Source of the DNA: JALZAA01 sp035316025
Lineage (GTDB): Bacteria > Actinomycetota > Acidimicrobiia > IMCC26256 > JACDBD01
Assembly: GCA_035316025.1 (NCBI GenBank)
Contig: DATFXL010000084.1
Span: 1 to 38,841, forward strand
Reading direction: 5' to 3'
DNA length: 38,841 bases
Made by a program: the position numbers and the translations under genes. Position 1 is the first letter of the stretch; each line of letters begins with the position of its first letter. This document shows positions 22,333-30,421 of this stretch, in pieces. A model generated the notes under the pieces. It did no database searches, was not told where the DNA came from, and saw only the letters and a program-made list of their open reading frames with translations.

Positions 22333-23991
22333 ATGAAGACGCCGATGCGGCCCCCGCCCTTCGACCGGGCCGACACGCTGCAACGGCTGGCCGCCGAGCA
22401 GTTCGACGTGCTGGTGGTCGGCGGTGGGATCACCGGCGCCGGCGTGGCCCTCGACGCCGTCACCCGGGGGTTGCGCACCGCGCTCGTGGAGCGGGACGAC
22501 TTCGCCTCGGGCACATCGTCGAAGAGCTCGAAGCTCGTGCACGGCGGCCTCCGCTACCTCCAGCAGCGCGAGGTCGGCCTCGTGTACGAGGGACTCGCGG
22601 AACGCCAGGTCGCCCTGCGCAACGCGCCCCACCTCGTGCGCATCCTGCCCTTTCTGATCCCGGTGCTCACCCGGGACGGCGTGATCAGCCGGCGCCTGGC
22701 CCGAGCCCTCGGGGGCGCGCTCTGGATGTACGACCTCACCGGGGGGCTGCGCATCGGCAAGCGCCACAAGCGGGTTTCGCCCGACGAGGCCCTCGGGCAC
22801 ATGCCGACGCTGCGCTCCGAGCTCCTCGCCGGCGGCTACCTCTACTACGACGCGCACACCGACGACGCCCGCCTCACGCTCACGTTGTGTCGCACAGCCG
22901 CCGCCTACGGCGCTGCCGTCGCCAACTACGCCGGCGTCACCTCTTTACGCAAGGACGGCGACGGGCGCGTGCGCGGGGCGCGCGTGCAGGCCGACGGCGA
23001 CGAGGTCGACGTGCGCACCGACGTCGTCGTCAACGCGGCCGGCGTCTGGGCCGACGACGTACGCGCCCTCGACGAGGCGACGCATCCGAACTCGATCCGG
23101 CCCGGCAAGGGCGTGCACATCACCGTGCCGTGGAGCAAGGTCCGCAACAACATCGCCGTGGTCGTCCCGGTCGCCAAAGACCGGCGGTCGGTGTTCGTCG
23201 TGCCGTGGGGAGACCTCACCTACATCGGCACCACCGACACCGACTACGACGGCCCGCTCGACGACCCCGAGTGCACGCCTGAGGACGTCGCGTACCTGCT
23301 GCGAGCACTGAACGCAGTCGTCGTCGAGCAAGTCGACGAATCCGACGTGCTCGGCACGTGGGCCGGGCTGCGACCCCTGTTGCGCACCGCCACGAACGCG
23401 CGCACCGCCGACCTGTCCCGCCGGCACGCCGTGCGACGATCGCGGAGCGGAGTGGTGACGGTGACGGGCGGGAAGCTCACGACGTACCGGCGCATGGCCG
23501 CCGACACCGTCGACGAGGTGGATCGGCTGCTCGCCAAGCGGCGGCGTTGCCGGACGAAGCGACTCAAGCTGCTCGGGGCCGACGGGTACGAGCCGCCGGC
23601 CGAGACGAACGAGCCGAGCCGTCACGAGCATCTCGCGGTTCGGTACGGAACGGAAGCCGCGCTCGTCGACGAGCTCGTCGAGGAGGACCGCGACCTCGCC
23701 GACCCGCTCGTCCCCGGCCTCCCGTACCTCAAGGCCGAGGCCGTCCACGCGGCGCGCCGTGAGATGGCGCGCACGCTCGACGACGTGCTCACCAGGCGGA
23801 CACGGGCGCGCCTGCTCGCCCGGGACGACTCGGCCGCCGCCGCCGACGACGTCGCCATGCTGGTCGGCCGCGAGCTCGGCTGGGACGACGCCGAGAGAGC
23901 CCGGCAGGTCAAGGAGTACCGGGCTGCCGTGGCCGCCGAGCGCGACGCGGCCGGCTTGCCCGAGACCGGCCTCGACTCCTCGGACGGCTAG
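22333..23991 (+). CDS. glpD: Glycerol-3-phosphate dehydrogenase, FAD-dependent (GlpD)
   Basis: A 552-residue flavoprotein. The FAD-binding GGGITGAG lies at 30-37, followed by the GlpD signatures SGTSSKSSKLVHGGLRYLQQ (about 59-78) and VVNAAGVWADDV. Substrate-site blocks are VPWGDLTYIGTTDTDYDG and TWAGLRPLL. The C-terminal GlpD domain runs from about 400. The enzyme oxidises sn-glycerol-3-phosphate to dihydroxyacetone phosphate and passes electrons to quinone at the inner membrane face. Length fits actinobacterial GlpD. It is followed 11 bases later by an alkyl-DHAP-synthase-like flavoprotein and then an FGGY kinase, so its DHAP could feed ether-lipid synthesis as well as glycolysis. Confidence 0.93.
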   Translation: MKTPMRPPPFDRADTLQRLAAEQFDVLVVGGGITGAGVALDAVTRGLRTALVERDDFASGTSSKSSKLVHGGLRYLQQREVGLVYEGLAERQVALRNAPHLVRILPFLIPVLTRDGVISRRLARALGGALWMYDLTGGLRIGKRHKRVSPDEALGHMPTLRSELLAGGYLYYDAHTDDARLTLTLCRTAAAYGAAVANYAGVTSLRKDGDGRVRGARVQADGDEVDVRTDVVVNAAGVWADDVRALDEATHPNSIRPGKGVHITVPWSKVRNNIAVVVPVAKDRRSVFVVPWGDLTYIGTTDTDYDGPLDDPECTPEDVAYLLRALNAVVVEQVDESDVLGTWAGLRPLLRTATNARTADLSRRHAVRRSRSGVVTVTGGKLTTYRRMAADTVDEVDRLLAKRRRCRTKRLKLLGADGYEPPAETNEPSRHEHLAVRYGTEAALVDELVEEDRDLADPLVPGLPYLKAEAVHAARREMARTLDDVLTRRTRARLLARDDSAAAADDVAMLVGRELGWDDAERARQVKEYRAAVAAERDAAGLPETGLDSSDG

Positions 23992-24002
23992 CGCCGAGTT
24001 CG

Positions 24003-25505
24003 ATGGGGGCAACCGGGGAGCCGACGGCGCCGATCGCGTTGGGCGGGCCTCCGGAGGCCGTCCGCGGGCACCTGGCCGCTCCGGCCGTGGCGATCGACGA
24101 CGCCATACTCGGCCGGCTGCGCTCGGCGTGCGGCGACGTGACCGTCGACGACATCACGATCGCGGAAGCCAGCCGCGACTGGTGGCCGCTGGCGATGATC
24201 TGGGCTCTCGATGCAGAGGTGGCGGCGCGGGCCGCCGCCGTGGCGCGGCCGGCGGCGGTCGACGAGGTGGCGGCGGTGCTGCGCGTGTGCGACGAGGCGC
24301 GGGTCCCCGTGACGGCGGCGGCGGGCCGCAGCGGCGTCTGCGGCGCGAGCGTGCCGTTGCACGGCGGCGTCGTGCTCGACCTGTGCGGTATGGCCGGCAT
24401 TGTCGACGTGGACGGCGAGTCGATGGTGCTCGACGTGCTACCGGGAACCTTCGGCACCTGGCTCGAGGACGCACTGCGCGCGGACCACGGCGCGACGCTC
24501 GGTCACTGGCCGCAGTCGATCGACCTCTCGACGGTGGGCGGATGGCTGGCGTGCCGCAGTGCCGGCCAGTACTCGACCCGCTACGGAAAGATCGAGGACA
24601 TGGTCGTCGGCCTCGACGTCGCCCTCGCCGACGGGCGCGTCGTCCACACCGGGGGCGCGCCGCGCGCCGCCGTTGGCCCCGATCTCACGCAGCTGTTCGT
24701 CGGCAGCGAGGGCACGCTCGGCGTGATCACGGGCGCGCGGCTGCGGTTGCACCCCGCCCCGGCCGTCGAGCAGCGGGCCGCGTTCGGGTTCCCGTCCTTC
24801 GCCGACGGGATCGATGCGTGCCGTCGCGTGCTGCAGCGCGGCGCGACGCCAGCCGTGCTCCGGCTGTACGACGCGACCGAGGCGGACCGGAGTTATCAGA
24901 CCGGCGATCGTCACCTGCTGCTCGCGCTCGACGAAGGCGATCGAGAGCTGGTCGAAGGCGTCATGACCGTCGTGCTCGCGGAGTGCGTCGACGCCGGCGC
25001 CGAGGTCCTCGACTCGAACCTCGTCGGCCGGTGGATCGAGCACCGTAACGATGTGTCCGCCCTGGCCGCGCTGATCTCACGCGGCTACGTGGTCGACACG
25101 ATGGAGATCGCGGCCCGCTGGCGGGACCTGCCGACGATCTACGCCCGGGCCACGAAGGCCATCCGTGCGGTGGGCGGGACGCTTGTGGCGTCAGCGCACC
25201 TCTCGCACTCGTATCCCGATGGCGCGTGTCTGTACTTCACGTTCGCGGGCCAGACCGACCCCGACGACCGCGAGACGTATTACCGCGCCGCGTGGGACGC
25301 GGGGACTCGGGCGGTGCTGGCGGCCGGGGGGGCCCTGAGCCACCACCACGGCGTGGGGCTGAACCGGGCCCGGTTCGTGCGGGCGGCGTTGGGCGAGGCG
25401 TTCGACGTGCTGACGGCGGTGAAGGCGGCCCTCGACCCCGACGGCATCCTCAACCCCGGCAAGCTCGGCCTCCCCGATCCGTTCGGCGCGGTGGCGTGGC
25501 CATGA
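24003..25505 (+). CDS. FAD-linked oxidase, alkyldihydroxyacetonephosphate synthase-like
   Basis: A 500-residue protein. Residues about 75-250 are a PCMH-type FAD domain (VTAAAGRSGVCGASVPLHGG, then SAGQYSTRYGKIEDMVVGLD, then LFVGSEGTLGVITGARL). The C-terminal cap carries SHSYPDGACLYFTF (400-413) and the SHHHGVG motif with His447-449, both hallmarks of alkylglycerone-phosphate synthases, followed by LDPDGILNPGKLG. AGPS enzymes exchange the acyl chain of acyl-DHAP for a fatty alcohol, creating the ether bond of alkyl lipids. Its place directly after GlpD, which makes DHAP, fits. The first 70 residues are shorter than in eukaryotic AGPS. It could act on another substrate; the histidine motif argues against a simple D-lactate dehydrogenase. 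Its stop overlaps a micro-ORF (ATGA). Confidence 0.82.
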   Translation: MGATGEPTAPIALGGPPEAVRGHLAAPAVAIDDAILGRLRSACGDVTVDDITIAEASRDWWPLAMIWALDAEVAARAAAVARPAAVDEVAAVLRVCDEARVPVTAAAGRSGVCGASVPLHGGVVLDLCGMAGIVDVDGESMVLDVLPGTFGTWLEDALRADHGATLGHWPQSIDLSTVGGWLACRSAGQYSTRYGKIEDMVVGLDVALADGRVVHTGGAPRAAVGPDLTQLFVGSEGTLGVITGARLRLHPAPAVEQRAAFGFPSFADGIDACRRVLQRGATPAVLRLYDATEADRSYQTGDRHLLLALDEGDRELVEGVMTVVLAECVDAGAEVLDSNLVGRWIEHRNDVSALAALISRGYVVDTMEIAARWRDLPTIYARATKAIRAVGGTLVASAHLSHSYPDGACLYFTFAGQTDPDDRETYYRAAWDAGTRAVLAAGGALSHHHGVGLNRARFVRAALGEAFDVLTAVKAALDPDGILNPGKLGLPDPFGAVAWP

Positions 25506-25558
25506 TGCGTACCGGTACCCGCAATACGTTGATCGAGATGCGCATCATCCCGTCATGA
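25502..25558 (+). CDS. 18-codon linking ORF between AGPS-like and kinase genes
   Basis: ATG at 25502 overlaps the stop of the AGPS-like gene (ATGA) and this ORF's own TGA overlaps the ATG of the kinase gene (ATGA). It encodes MMRTGTRNTLIEMRIIPS. It exactly fills the gap between the two genes. No SD is visible before either start, so its role could be a coupling relay that lets terminating ribosomes restart at the kinase gene. Inverted ATGATGCG (25502-25509) and CGCATCAT (25541-25548) flank most of it and a TACCGGTA palindrome sits inside. Chance cannot be ruled out. Confidence 0.4.
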   Translation: MMRTGTRNTLIEMRIIPS

Positions 25559-26997
25559 GCATCCTCGTCGTCGATGTGGGGACGTCGTCCGTGCGGGCGG
25601 CGATCGTGAACGGCGACGCCCGCGTCGTGCACGAGGAGACGCGGCCGTTGCTCCCGTCCTCGCCGGCGCCGGGGCTCGTCGAGTTCGACCCCGCCCGCCT
25701 CGCCGCCACCGCCCTCGACGCCGTCCTCGCCGCGCTCGACACCACCGGGCCCGTCGACGCCGTCGGCATCGCCGACCAGCGCTGCTCGACGGTCGTGTGG
25801 AACCGCGGCACGGGCGAGCCGGTCGGGCCCGGCCTGGGCTGGCAGGACCTGCGCACCGTCGGCCGCTGCCTCGAGTTGCGGCGCGAGGGCCTCCGCCTCG
25901 CGCCGAACGCATCGGCGACCAAGCTCGAATGGCTCCTGGAGCAGAACGACCCCGCTCGCGAGCGCGACCTCTGCTTCGGCACTGTCGACTCGTGGGTGGC
26001 GTGGATGCTGTCGGACGGCGAGCTCCACGTGACGGACGCGACCAACGCCGCCGTCACCGGACTGCTCGAGTCCGACGCGTCCACCTGGTCCGAGGACGTC
26101 CTCGACGCGTTGCGAATCCCGCAGACGATGCTGCCGCACATCCTCGACTCTTCCGGCGTCGTCGGGAACGCGACCGCGCTCCCTGGCGCGCCGCCGATCG
26201 CAGGGATCGCCGGTGACCAGCAGGCATCGCTGCTCGGGCAGGGCTGCCTCCACAGCGGCGACGTCAAGATCACCTTCGGCACCGGAGGAATGCTCGACCT
26301 CGTGCTCGGTGACACACCACCCGGTTTCACCGTGCGCGGCGCGGGCGGGACGTTCCCGATCGTCTGCCGGCGCGTCGGCGGCAAGAACACCTGGGGACTC
26401 GAAGGAATCATGCTGGCGGCAGGCACGAACGTCGAATGGCTGCGCGACGATCTCGGCATCGTCGACAGCGCCGCCGAGACCCACGACGTCGCGTCGCAGT
26501 GTGAAGACAGTGACGACGTGTGGTACGTCCCGGCACTCCTCGGGATCGGCACGCCGGCGTGGGACTACGGCGCCCGGGGGACGGTGCTCGGCCTCACGCG
26601 TGGCGCGGGACGCCCGCAACTGGTGCGGGCGGTGCTCGAAGGCGTGGCGCACCGGGGCGTCGATCTCGTCGAGGCGGCCGGGAGTGACTCGGGCATCGCC
26701 ATCCCGCGCCTACGTATCGACGGCGGCATGAGCGCCAATCCGACGTTCGTCCAGGCGCTCGCCGACGCCGGCCAGCGCGTCGTCGAGGTCTCGCCCGTGC
26801 TCGAGGCGACCACGCTCGGCGCCGCCTTCCTCGCCGGGCTGGCCGTGGGTACGTGGCGCGACGAAGCCGAGCTGGCCGCGACTTGGTCGCCGCGTGAGAC
26901 CGTTGAGCCGCGACGCAAGCTGGACCGCGACCGCTGGCGCGACGCGTGCGCTCGTGCGGTCCGCTGGATCCCGGATCTGAGTGCGGTCGACTTCTGA
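25555..26997 (+). CDS. FGGY-family kinase, glycerol-kinase-like with altered substrate site
   Basis: A 480-residue sugar/polyol kinase. N-terminal ATPase loop VVDVGTSSVRAA; catalytic Asp221 in GIAGDQQASLLGQ; TFGTGGMLDLVLG; ALLGIGTPAWDYGARGTVLGL; RIDGGMSANPTF; and ATTLGAAFLAGLAVG are all close to GlpK. In GlpK the substrate is held by an Arg-Glu pair in NQRETT and a Tyr in DPYFS. Here the matching segments are DQRCST (Arg76-Cys77) and APNAS (Asn118), so the Glu and Tyr are lost while the Arg and catalytic Asp remain. Glycerol may therefore not be the substrate; a related polyol or ketose such as dihydroxyacetone or a lipid precursor is possible. Its ATG overlaps the stop of the 18-codon ORF. 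Confidence 0.88.
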   Translation: MSILVVDVGTSSVRAAIVNGDARVVHEETRPLLPSSPAPGLVEFDPARLAATALDAVLAALDTTGPVDAVGIADQRCSTVVWNRGTGEPVGPGLGWQDLRTVGRCLELRREGLRLAPNASATKLEWLLEQNDPARERDLCFGTVDSWVAWMLSDGELHVTDATNAAVTGLLESDASTWSEDVLDALRIPQTMLPHILDSSGVVGNATALPGAPPIAGIAGDQQASLLGQGCLHSGDVKITFGTGGMLDLVLGDTPPGFTVRGAGGTFPIVCRRVGGKNTWGLEGIMLAAGTNVEWLRDDLGIVDSAAETHDVASQCEDSDDVWYVPALLGIGTPAWDYGARGTVLGLTRGAGRPQLVRAVLEGVAHRGVDLVEAAGSDSGIAIPRLRIDGGMSANPTFVQALADAGQRVVEVSPVLEATTLGAAFLAGLAVGTWRDEAELAATWSPRETVEPRRKLDRDRWRDACARAVRWIPDLSAVDF

Positions 26998-27021
26998 CCT
27001 GCGCCCGACGAGACTGAGCGC

Positions 27022-28287
27022 ATGGCGACGCCCATGACCATCGCCGACCTCCTCGAGCAGGTCGTCGGGCCTGAACTCCCGATCGCGATCGAGGCCTACG
27101 ACGGCAGCCGGCTCGGGCCGTCCGATCCGCCCGCCACGCTGTCCATCCGCTCGCAGACGGCCTTGCGCCGCATCGTCCAGGCGCCGGGCGAGCTCGGCTT
27201 CGGGCGCGCGTACGTCGCCGGCGACCTCGACCTCGACGGCGACATCTTCGCCGCGCTCGCGCTCCGCGACCGGCTCCCCGACCTGAAGCTGCGTCCCCTG
27301 CACTGGATGGCCGCGCTCCGCCTCGTGGGCGCCGGCGCGCTCAAGCCGGTGCCGGCGCCGCCGGAGGAGGCGCGCCTGCACGGCCGCCGTCACACGAAGC
27401 AGCGTGACGTGGCCGCCATCTCACACCACTACGACGTCTCGAACGACTTCTACCGGCGTGTGCTCGGGCCCTCGATGACGTACTCGTGCGCGGTCTGGAC
27501 CGATCCGGGCGTCACGCTCGAGGAAGCGCAGGCCAGCAAGCACGAGCTCGTCTGTCGCAAGCTGGGGCTCGAGCCGGGCATGCGCCTGCTCGACATCGGC
27601 TGCGGTTGGGGCGGGATGATCCTCCACGCCGCCGAGCACCACGGCGTGCACGCGGTCGGCGTCACGCTGTCGAAGCGGCAGGCGGAGCTGGCCGAGAAGC
27701 GCGCCGCGGAGGCGGGCCTGGCGGGCAAGGTCGAGGTGCGGTACCAGGACTACCGCGACGTCGACGACGGCCCCTACGACTCCGTCAGCTCCATCGGCAT
27801 GTTCGAGCACGTCGGGCTGCGGCAGCTCGCCGTCTACTTCGAGCGCTGCTACGAGCTCCTGCCGCCCGGGGGTCGCCTCCTCAACCACGCCATCAGCCGC
27901 CCCCCGAGCGTGTCGGGATCGACGGCGGAGGGGCGGACGCGGTTCGCGCGCCGTAGCTTCATCGACCGGTACGTCTTCCCCGACGGCGAGCTCCACGAGG
28001 TCGGCAGCGTGGTCTCGGCGATCCAGCGCGCCGGCTTCGAGGCGCGCCACATAGAGACGCTGCGCGAGCACTACGCGCTCACGCTGCGGGCGTGGGTGGC
28101 GAACCTCGAGGCGAACTGGGACGCCTGCGTCGCCGACGCCGGCGCCGCGAGGGCGCGGATCTGGCGGCTCTACATGGCGGCGTCGGTGCTCCAGTTCGAG
28201 GCCAACCGGACCCAGGTGCATCAGGTGCTGGCGACGAAGACCGACGGCGGCGACAGCGGCCTGCCTCTCCGCCCCCGCTTCGAGTAG
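27022..28287 (+). CDS. Cyclopropane-fatty-acyl-phospholipid synthase family methyltransferase
   Basis: A 421-residue CFA-synthase-type enzyme. The N-terminal lipid-binding region includes ELGFGRAYVAGDLDLDGDIF. The core has ISHHYDVSNDFYRRVLGPSMTYSCAVW (about 133-159), the SAM-binding LLDIGCGWGG at 189-198, GVTLSKRQAE, SIGMFEHVG, and a C-terminal part ending with FEANRTQVHQVLA. Family members transfer the methyl group of SAM to a cis double bond of phospholipid acyl chains, making cyclopropane rings or methyl branches. It starts 24 bases after the kinase gene, in the same direction as GlpD and the AGPS-like protein, so it is probably part of a membrane-lipid operon. It ends three bases from a convergent gene. 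Confidence 0.9.
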   Translation: MATPMTIADLLEQVVGPELPIAIEAYDGSRLGPSDPPATLSIRSQTALRRIVQAPGELGFGRAYVAGDLDLDGDIFAALALRDRLPDLKLRPLHWMAALRLVGAGALKPVPAPPEEARLHGRRHTKQRDVAAISHHYDVSNDFYRRVLGPSMTYSCAVWTDPGVTLEEAQASKHELVCRKLGLEPGMRLLDIGCGWGGMILHAAEHHGVHAVGVTLSKRQAELAEKRAAEAGLAGKVEVRYQDYRDVDDGPYDSVSSIGMFEHVGLRQLAVYFERCYELLPPGGRLLNHAISRPPSVSGSTAEGRTRFARRSFIDRYVFPDGELHEVGSVVSAIQRAGFEARHIETLREHYALTLRAWVANLEANWDACVADAGAARARIWRLYMAASVLQFEANRTQVHQVLATKTDGGDSGLPLRPRFE

Positions 28288-28315
28288 CGGTCAGCTCGGC
28301 GGGAAGCGAGCCGAG
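28276..28315. terminator. Overlapping inverted repeats at the convergent 3' ends
   Basis: Two alternative 6-bp stems span the junction of the methyltransferase and the convergent hydrolase: CGCTTC (28276-28281) with GAAGCG (28303-28308), and CTCGGC (28295-28300) with GCCGAG (28310-28315). No U-run is present. They may act as a weak two-way terminator. Confidence 0.35.
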
Positions 28316-29475
28316 AGCCAGTCGAGCACCTGCTGCGCCAGCTGCGGGTCGAAGCCGGCGGCGGCGGGCGCGGCCATGAGCGTGGCGTCCTTCCCGGAGG
28401 ACTGCAGCGCGTCTCGGAACTGCGTGGCGGACTGCCCGGCGGCGGCTCCGTCTTCCGCCGCGTAGAGCAGCACGGGCCCGGTGGCGGCGGCCGCCTGCGC
28501 GATCGAGTCGGCCTTGGCGTAGCGCTCCTTCACCTGCGGATCGGAGCTGTCGGGCGGGCCGCCGAAGTACTGGACCGGGTCGTGCTGGGTGCCGTCGTAC
28601 AGACCCGAGAACCCGACGAACCCGGCGGTCGCGTCGCTGACGTTCGGGTAGTGCGACGGCCCCCCGAAGAACGGATCGTTGGGCGTCACCAGGGCCTGCG
28701 CGCCCAGGGCGGCACCCGACGAGAAGCCCTCCACGACGATCCGGTCGGGGTCGAGCGCGAGCGCGCCGGCGTGCTCGCGCATGTATTGGACGGCCGCCTT
28801 CACGTTCGTCTCTGGCTTCGGGTAGACGGGCGGGGGCGTGCTCGCGGTGGGCACGAAGTAGTCGATCGTGAACGTGGAGTAGCCGTGCTGGGCATAGAAG
28901 TCGGCCCACGCGCGCATCTGCTTCTTGCCGGTCACGTCCGATCCGCCGTGCACCAGAATCACGATGGTGCTCTGGTGTGGGCGCGGCACCGCGAGATCAC
29001 CATGTCGCTTCGGTGCTCCCGGCGGCGAGTACACGACCGTCTTGCGGGTGGTCTTGCCGGGCTTCGTCGTGCTCGGGGGCGGCTTCGTCGTGCTCGGGGG
29101 CGACTTCGTGGTACTCGTCGGGGGTTTGGTCGTGCTCGTCGGGGGCTTGGCCGTGCTGGCCGGAGCGGCCGTCACGGTTGGCGGCGTCGTGCTGGGCGGG
29201 GCCGCGCTCGCCGGCGGCGCCGTCTCCACGGTCCCCGGCGGCACGGTGATCGCGGGCGGCGGGGCGGTGGTCGGGCCGGCGGGCGGAAGCGGCGGCACCG
29301 GGATCGTCTGCGGCGGGACCGTCGTCAGCGGAGGAGCGGTCGTGGTGACCGTCGTCGTCGACTGGGGCTCGGATCGATCGGAGGATCGCGACCGTACGGC
29401 AGCAAAGGTGACCACGCCCGCGAGCGCGATCGCGGCGACCACCGCGGCGGCGATCACCACGCGTCGGCTCGTCAC
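28291..29475 (-). CDS. Membrane-anchored alpha/beta-hydrolase-like protein with catalytic His lost
   Basis: A 394-residue protein. Residues 1-28 are a signal anchor; about 32-145 are a Thr/Pro/Ser-rich stalk that includes five seven-residue STTK repeats; the rest is an alpha/beta hydrolase domain close to the upstream gene: ILVHGGSDVTGKKQMRAWAD, DYFVPTASTPPPVYP, VEGFSSGAALGAQAL with the nucleophile Ser. Where the paralogue has PGANHGFD, this protein has PAAAGFD, so the catalytic histidine is absent, and the acid loop HGDIDP is AAEDGA. It is probably an exported non-enzymatic relative, perhaps a binding protein. The GTG at 29475 has GAGG six bases ahead and follows its paralogue by nine bases. 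Confidence 0.85.
   Translation of the reverse strand: MTSRRVVIAAAVVAAIALAGVVTFAAVRSRSSDRSEPQSTTTVTTTAPPLTTVPPQTIPVPPLPPAGPTTAPPPAITVPPGTVETAPPASAAPPSTTPPTVTAAPASTAKPPTSTTKPPTSTTKSPPSTTKPPPSTTKPGKTTRKTVVYSPPGAPKRHGDLAVPRPHQSTIVILVHGGSDVTGKKQMRAWADFYAQHGYSTFTIDYFVPTASTPPPVYPKPETNVKAAVQYMREHAGALALDPDRIVVEGFSSGAALGAQALVTPNDPFFGGPSHYPNVSDATAGFVGFSGLYDGTQHDPVQYFGGPPDSSDPQVKERYAKADSIAQAAAATGPVLLYAAEDGAAAGQSATQFRDALQSSGKDATLMAAPAAAGFDPQLAQQVLDWLSARFPPS
29062..29166 (-). repeat. Five 21-bp repeats coding the STTK stalk
   Basis: Five consecutive 21-base units (29062, 29083, 29104, 29125, 29146 as first bases) encode PP-(T/S)-STTK-like heptapeptides in the stalk of the hydrolase-like protein. The first two units are nearly identical; the others are more diverged. 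Unit number may vary between strains by slippage. Confidence 0.75.
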
Positions 29476-29484
29476 CGGATGACC

Positions 29485-30408
29485 TCAGGCCTCGTTCCGG
29501 TCCGGGAAGTGCTGGTCCAGCCAGCGCATCACCCGCTCCCCCGAGATCCGGCCCTCCGGGGTGAGCCTTCCCCTGGTCAGATCGAACCCGTGGTTGGCGC
29601 CGGGGACGACCACGAGGTCGGCGTCGTGGCCGGAGGAGTGCAGCGCGTCGACGAACCCGGTGGACTGGCTCAACGGCATCGGGTCGATGTCGCCGTGGAT
29701 GAGGAGGACGGGGCCGGAGGCGGTGGCGGCGCGGGCGTCGCTGTCGGCGGCCTCCCAACGGGCACGCACGGCGGGGTCCCGGCTGTTGGCCCGCCCGCCG
29801 TAATAGCGGTCGGGCTCGAACTGGAACCCGCTGTAGTACCCGTAGAACCCGATCAGGCCCGCGATGCGGTCCGTTGGGCCGGGCCAGCGCGTCGGCCCCG
29901 CCAGCGCAGGGTCGTCCGGCCCGACCAGGAGCTGGGCGCCGATGCGGGCCCCGGCCGAGAAGCCGTGGACGACGATGCGTTGGGGATCGATGCCGAGCTC
30001 GTCGGCGTGCAGGCGGAGGTACTGGACGGCGGCCTTCACGTCGGATTCCGGTTGCGGGTACACAGGCGGCGGGGTGTCGTCGTCGAAGATGAAGTAGTCG
30101 GCCGCCAGCGTCAGGTAGCCCGACTTGGCGTAGAGCTCCTGCCAGGCTCGCATCTCGCTCCGGCCGCCGAGGAACCCGCCGCCGCCGTGCACCAGAACGA
30201 CGGCAGTGCGATGGCGGAGTGGTGGCACCCGCAGGGTGCCGCGCACCGGGCGGGAGCCGGGGGGCGTGACGACGACGGTGCGGTGGCCGGGCGCCCCGAC
30301 CCCCGAGGTGATCCGACGCCGGCCGCCCTCACCCGTGCTGCTCCCCTCCGTGCTGCAGGCCGCGAAGCACAGTGCCGCGCACGCAACGAGGACGATGAAC
30401 CGCTTCAC
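29485..30408 (-). CDS. Alpha/beta hydrolase lipoprotein (dienelactone hydrolase-like esterase)
   Basis: A 307-residue protein with a lipoprotein signal (CFAAC, Cys18). The hydrolase domain has VVLVHGGGGFLGGRSEMRAW (oxyanion region), DYFIFDDDTPPPVYPQPE, nucleophile elbow VHGFSAGARIGAQLL, acid loop LLIHGDIDPMPLSQ, and base GANHGFD, so the triad is complete. The pattern is closest to dienelactone-hydrolase/acetyl-esterase-like enzymes acting outside the membrane. It shares long blocks with the next gene, of which it is a tandem paralogue. The GTG at 30408 is chosen because it begins the signal peptide; the frame is open to 30474 but that part lies over the MOSC gene. A TAAGCT box ends 10 bases before the start. 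Confidence 0.88.
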   Translation of the reverse strand: MKRFIVLVACAALCFAACSTEGSSTGEGGRRRITSGVGAPGHRTVVVTPPGSRPVRGTLRVPPLRHRTAVVLVHGGGGFLGGRSEMRAWQELYAKSGYLTLAADYFIFDDDTPPPVYPQPESDVKAAVQYLRLHADELGIDPQRIVVHGFSAGARIGAQLLVGPDDPALAGPTRWPGPTDRIAGLIGFYGYYSGFQFEPDRYYGGRANSRDPAVRARWEAADSDARAATASGPVLLIHGDIDPMPLSQSTGFVDALHSSGHDADLVVVPGANHGFDLTRGRLTPEGRISGERVMRWLDQHFPDRNEA

Positions 30409-30421
30409 GCAGTGGGCGAGC

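Noticed and set aside
24003..25505. Reading the FAD-linked oxidase as TmsA, partner of a TmsB-type methyltransferase making 10-methyl fatty acids
   Set aside because: The methyltransferase nearby made this attractive, but the HHH and SHSYPDGACLYF motifs point to the alkyl-DHAP synthase family and the kinase gene separates the two. It is not fully excluded.
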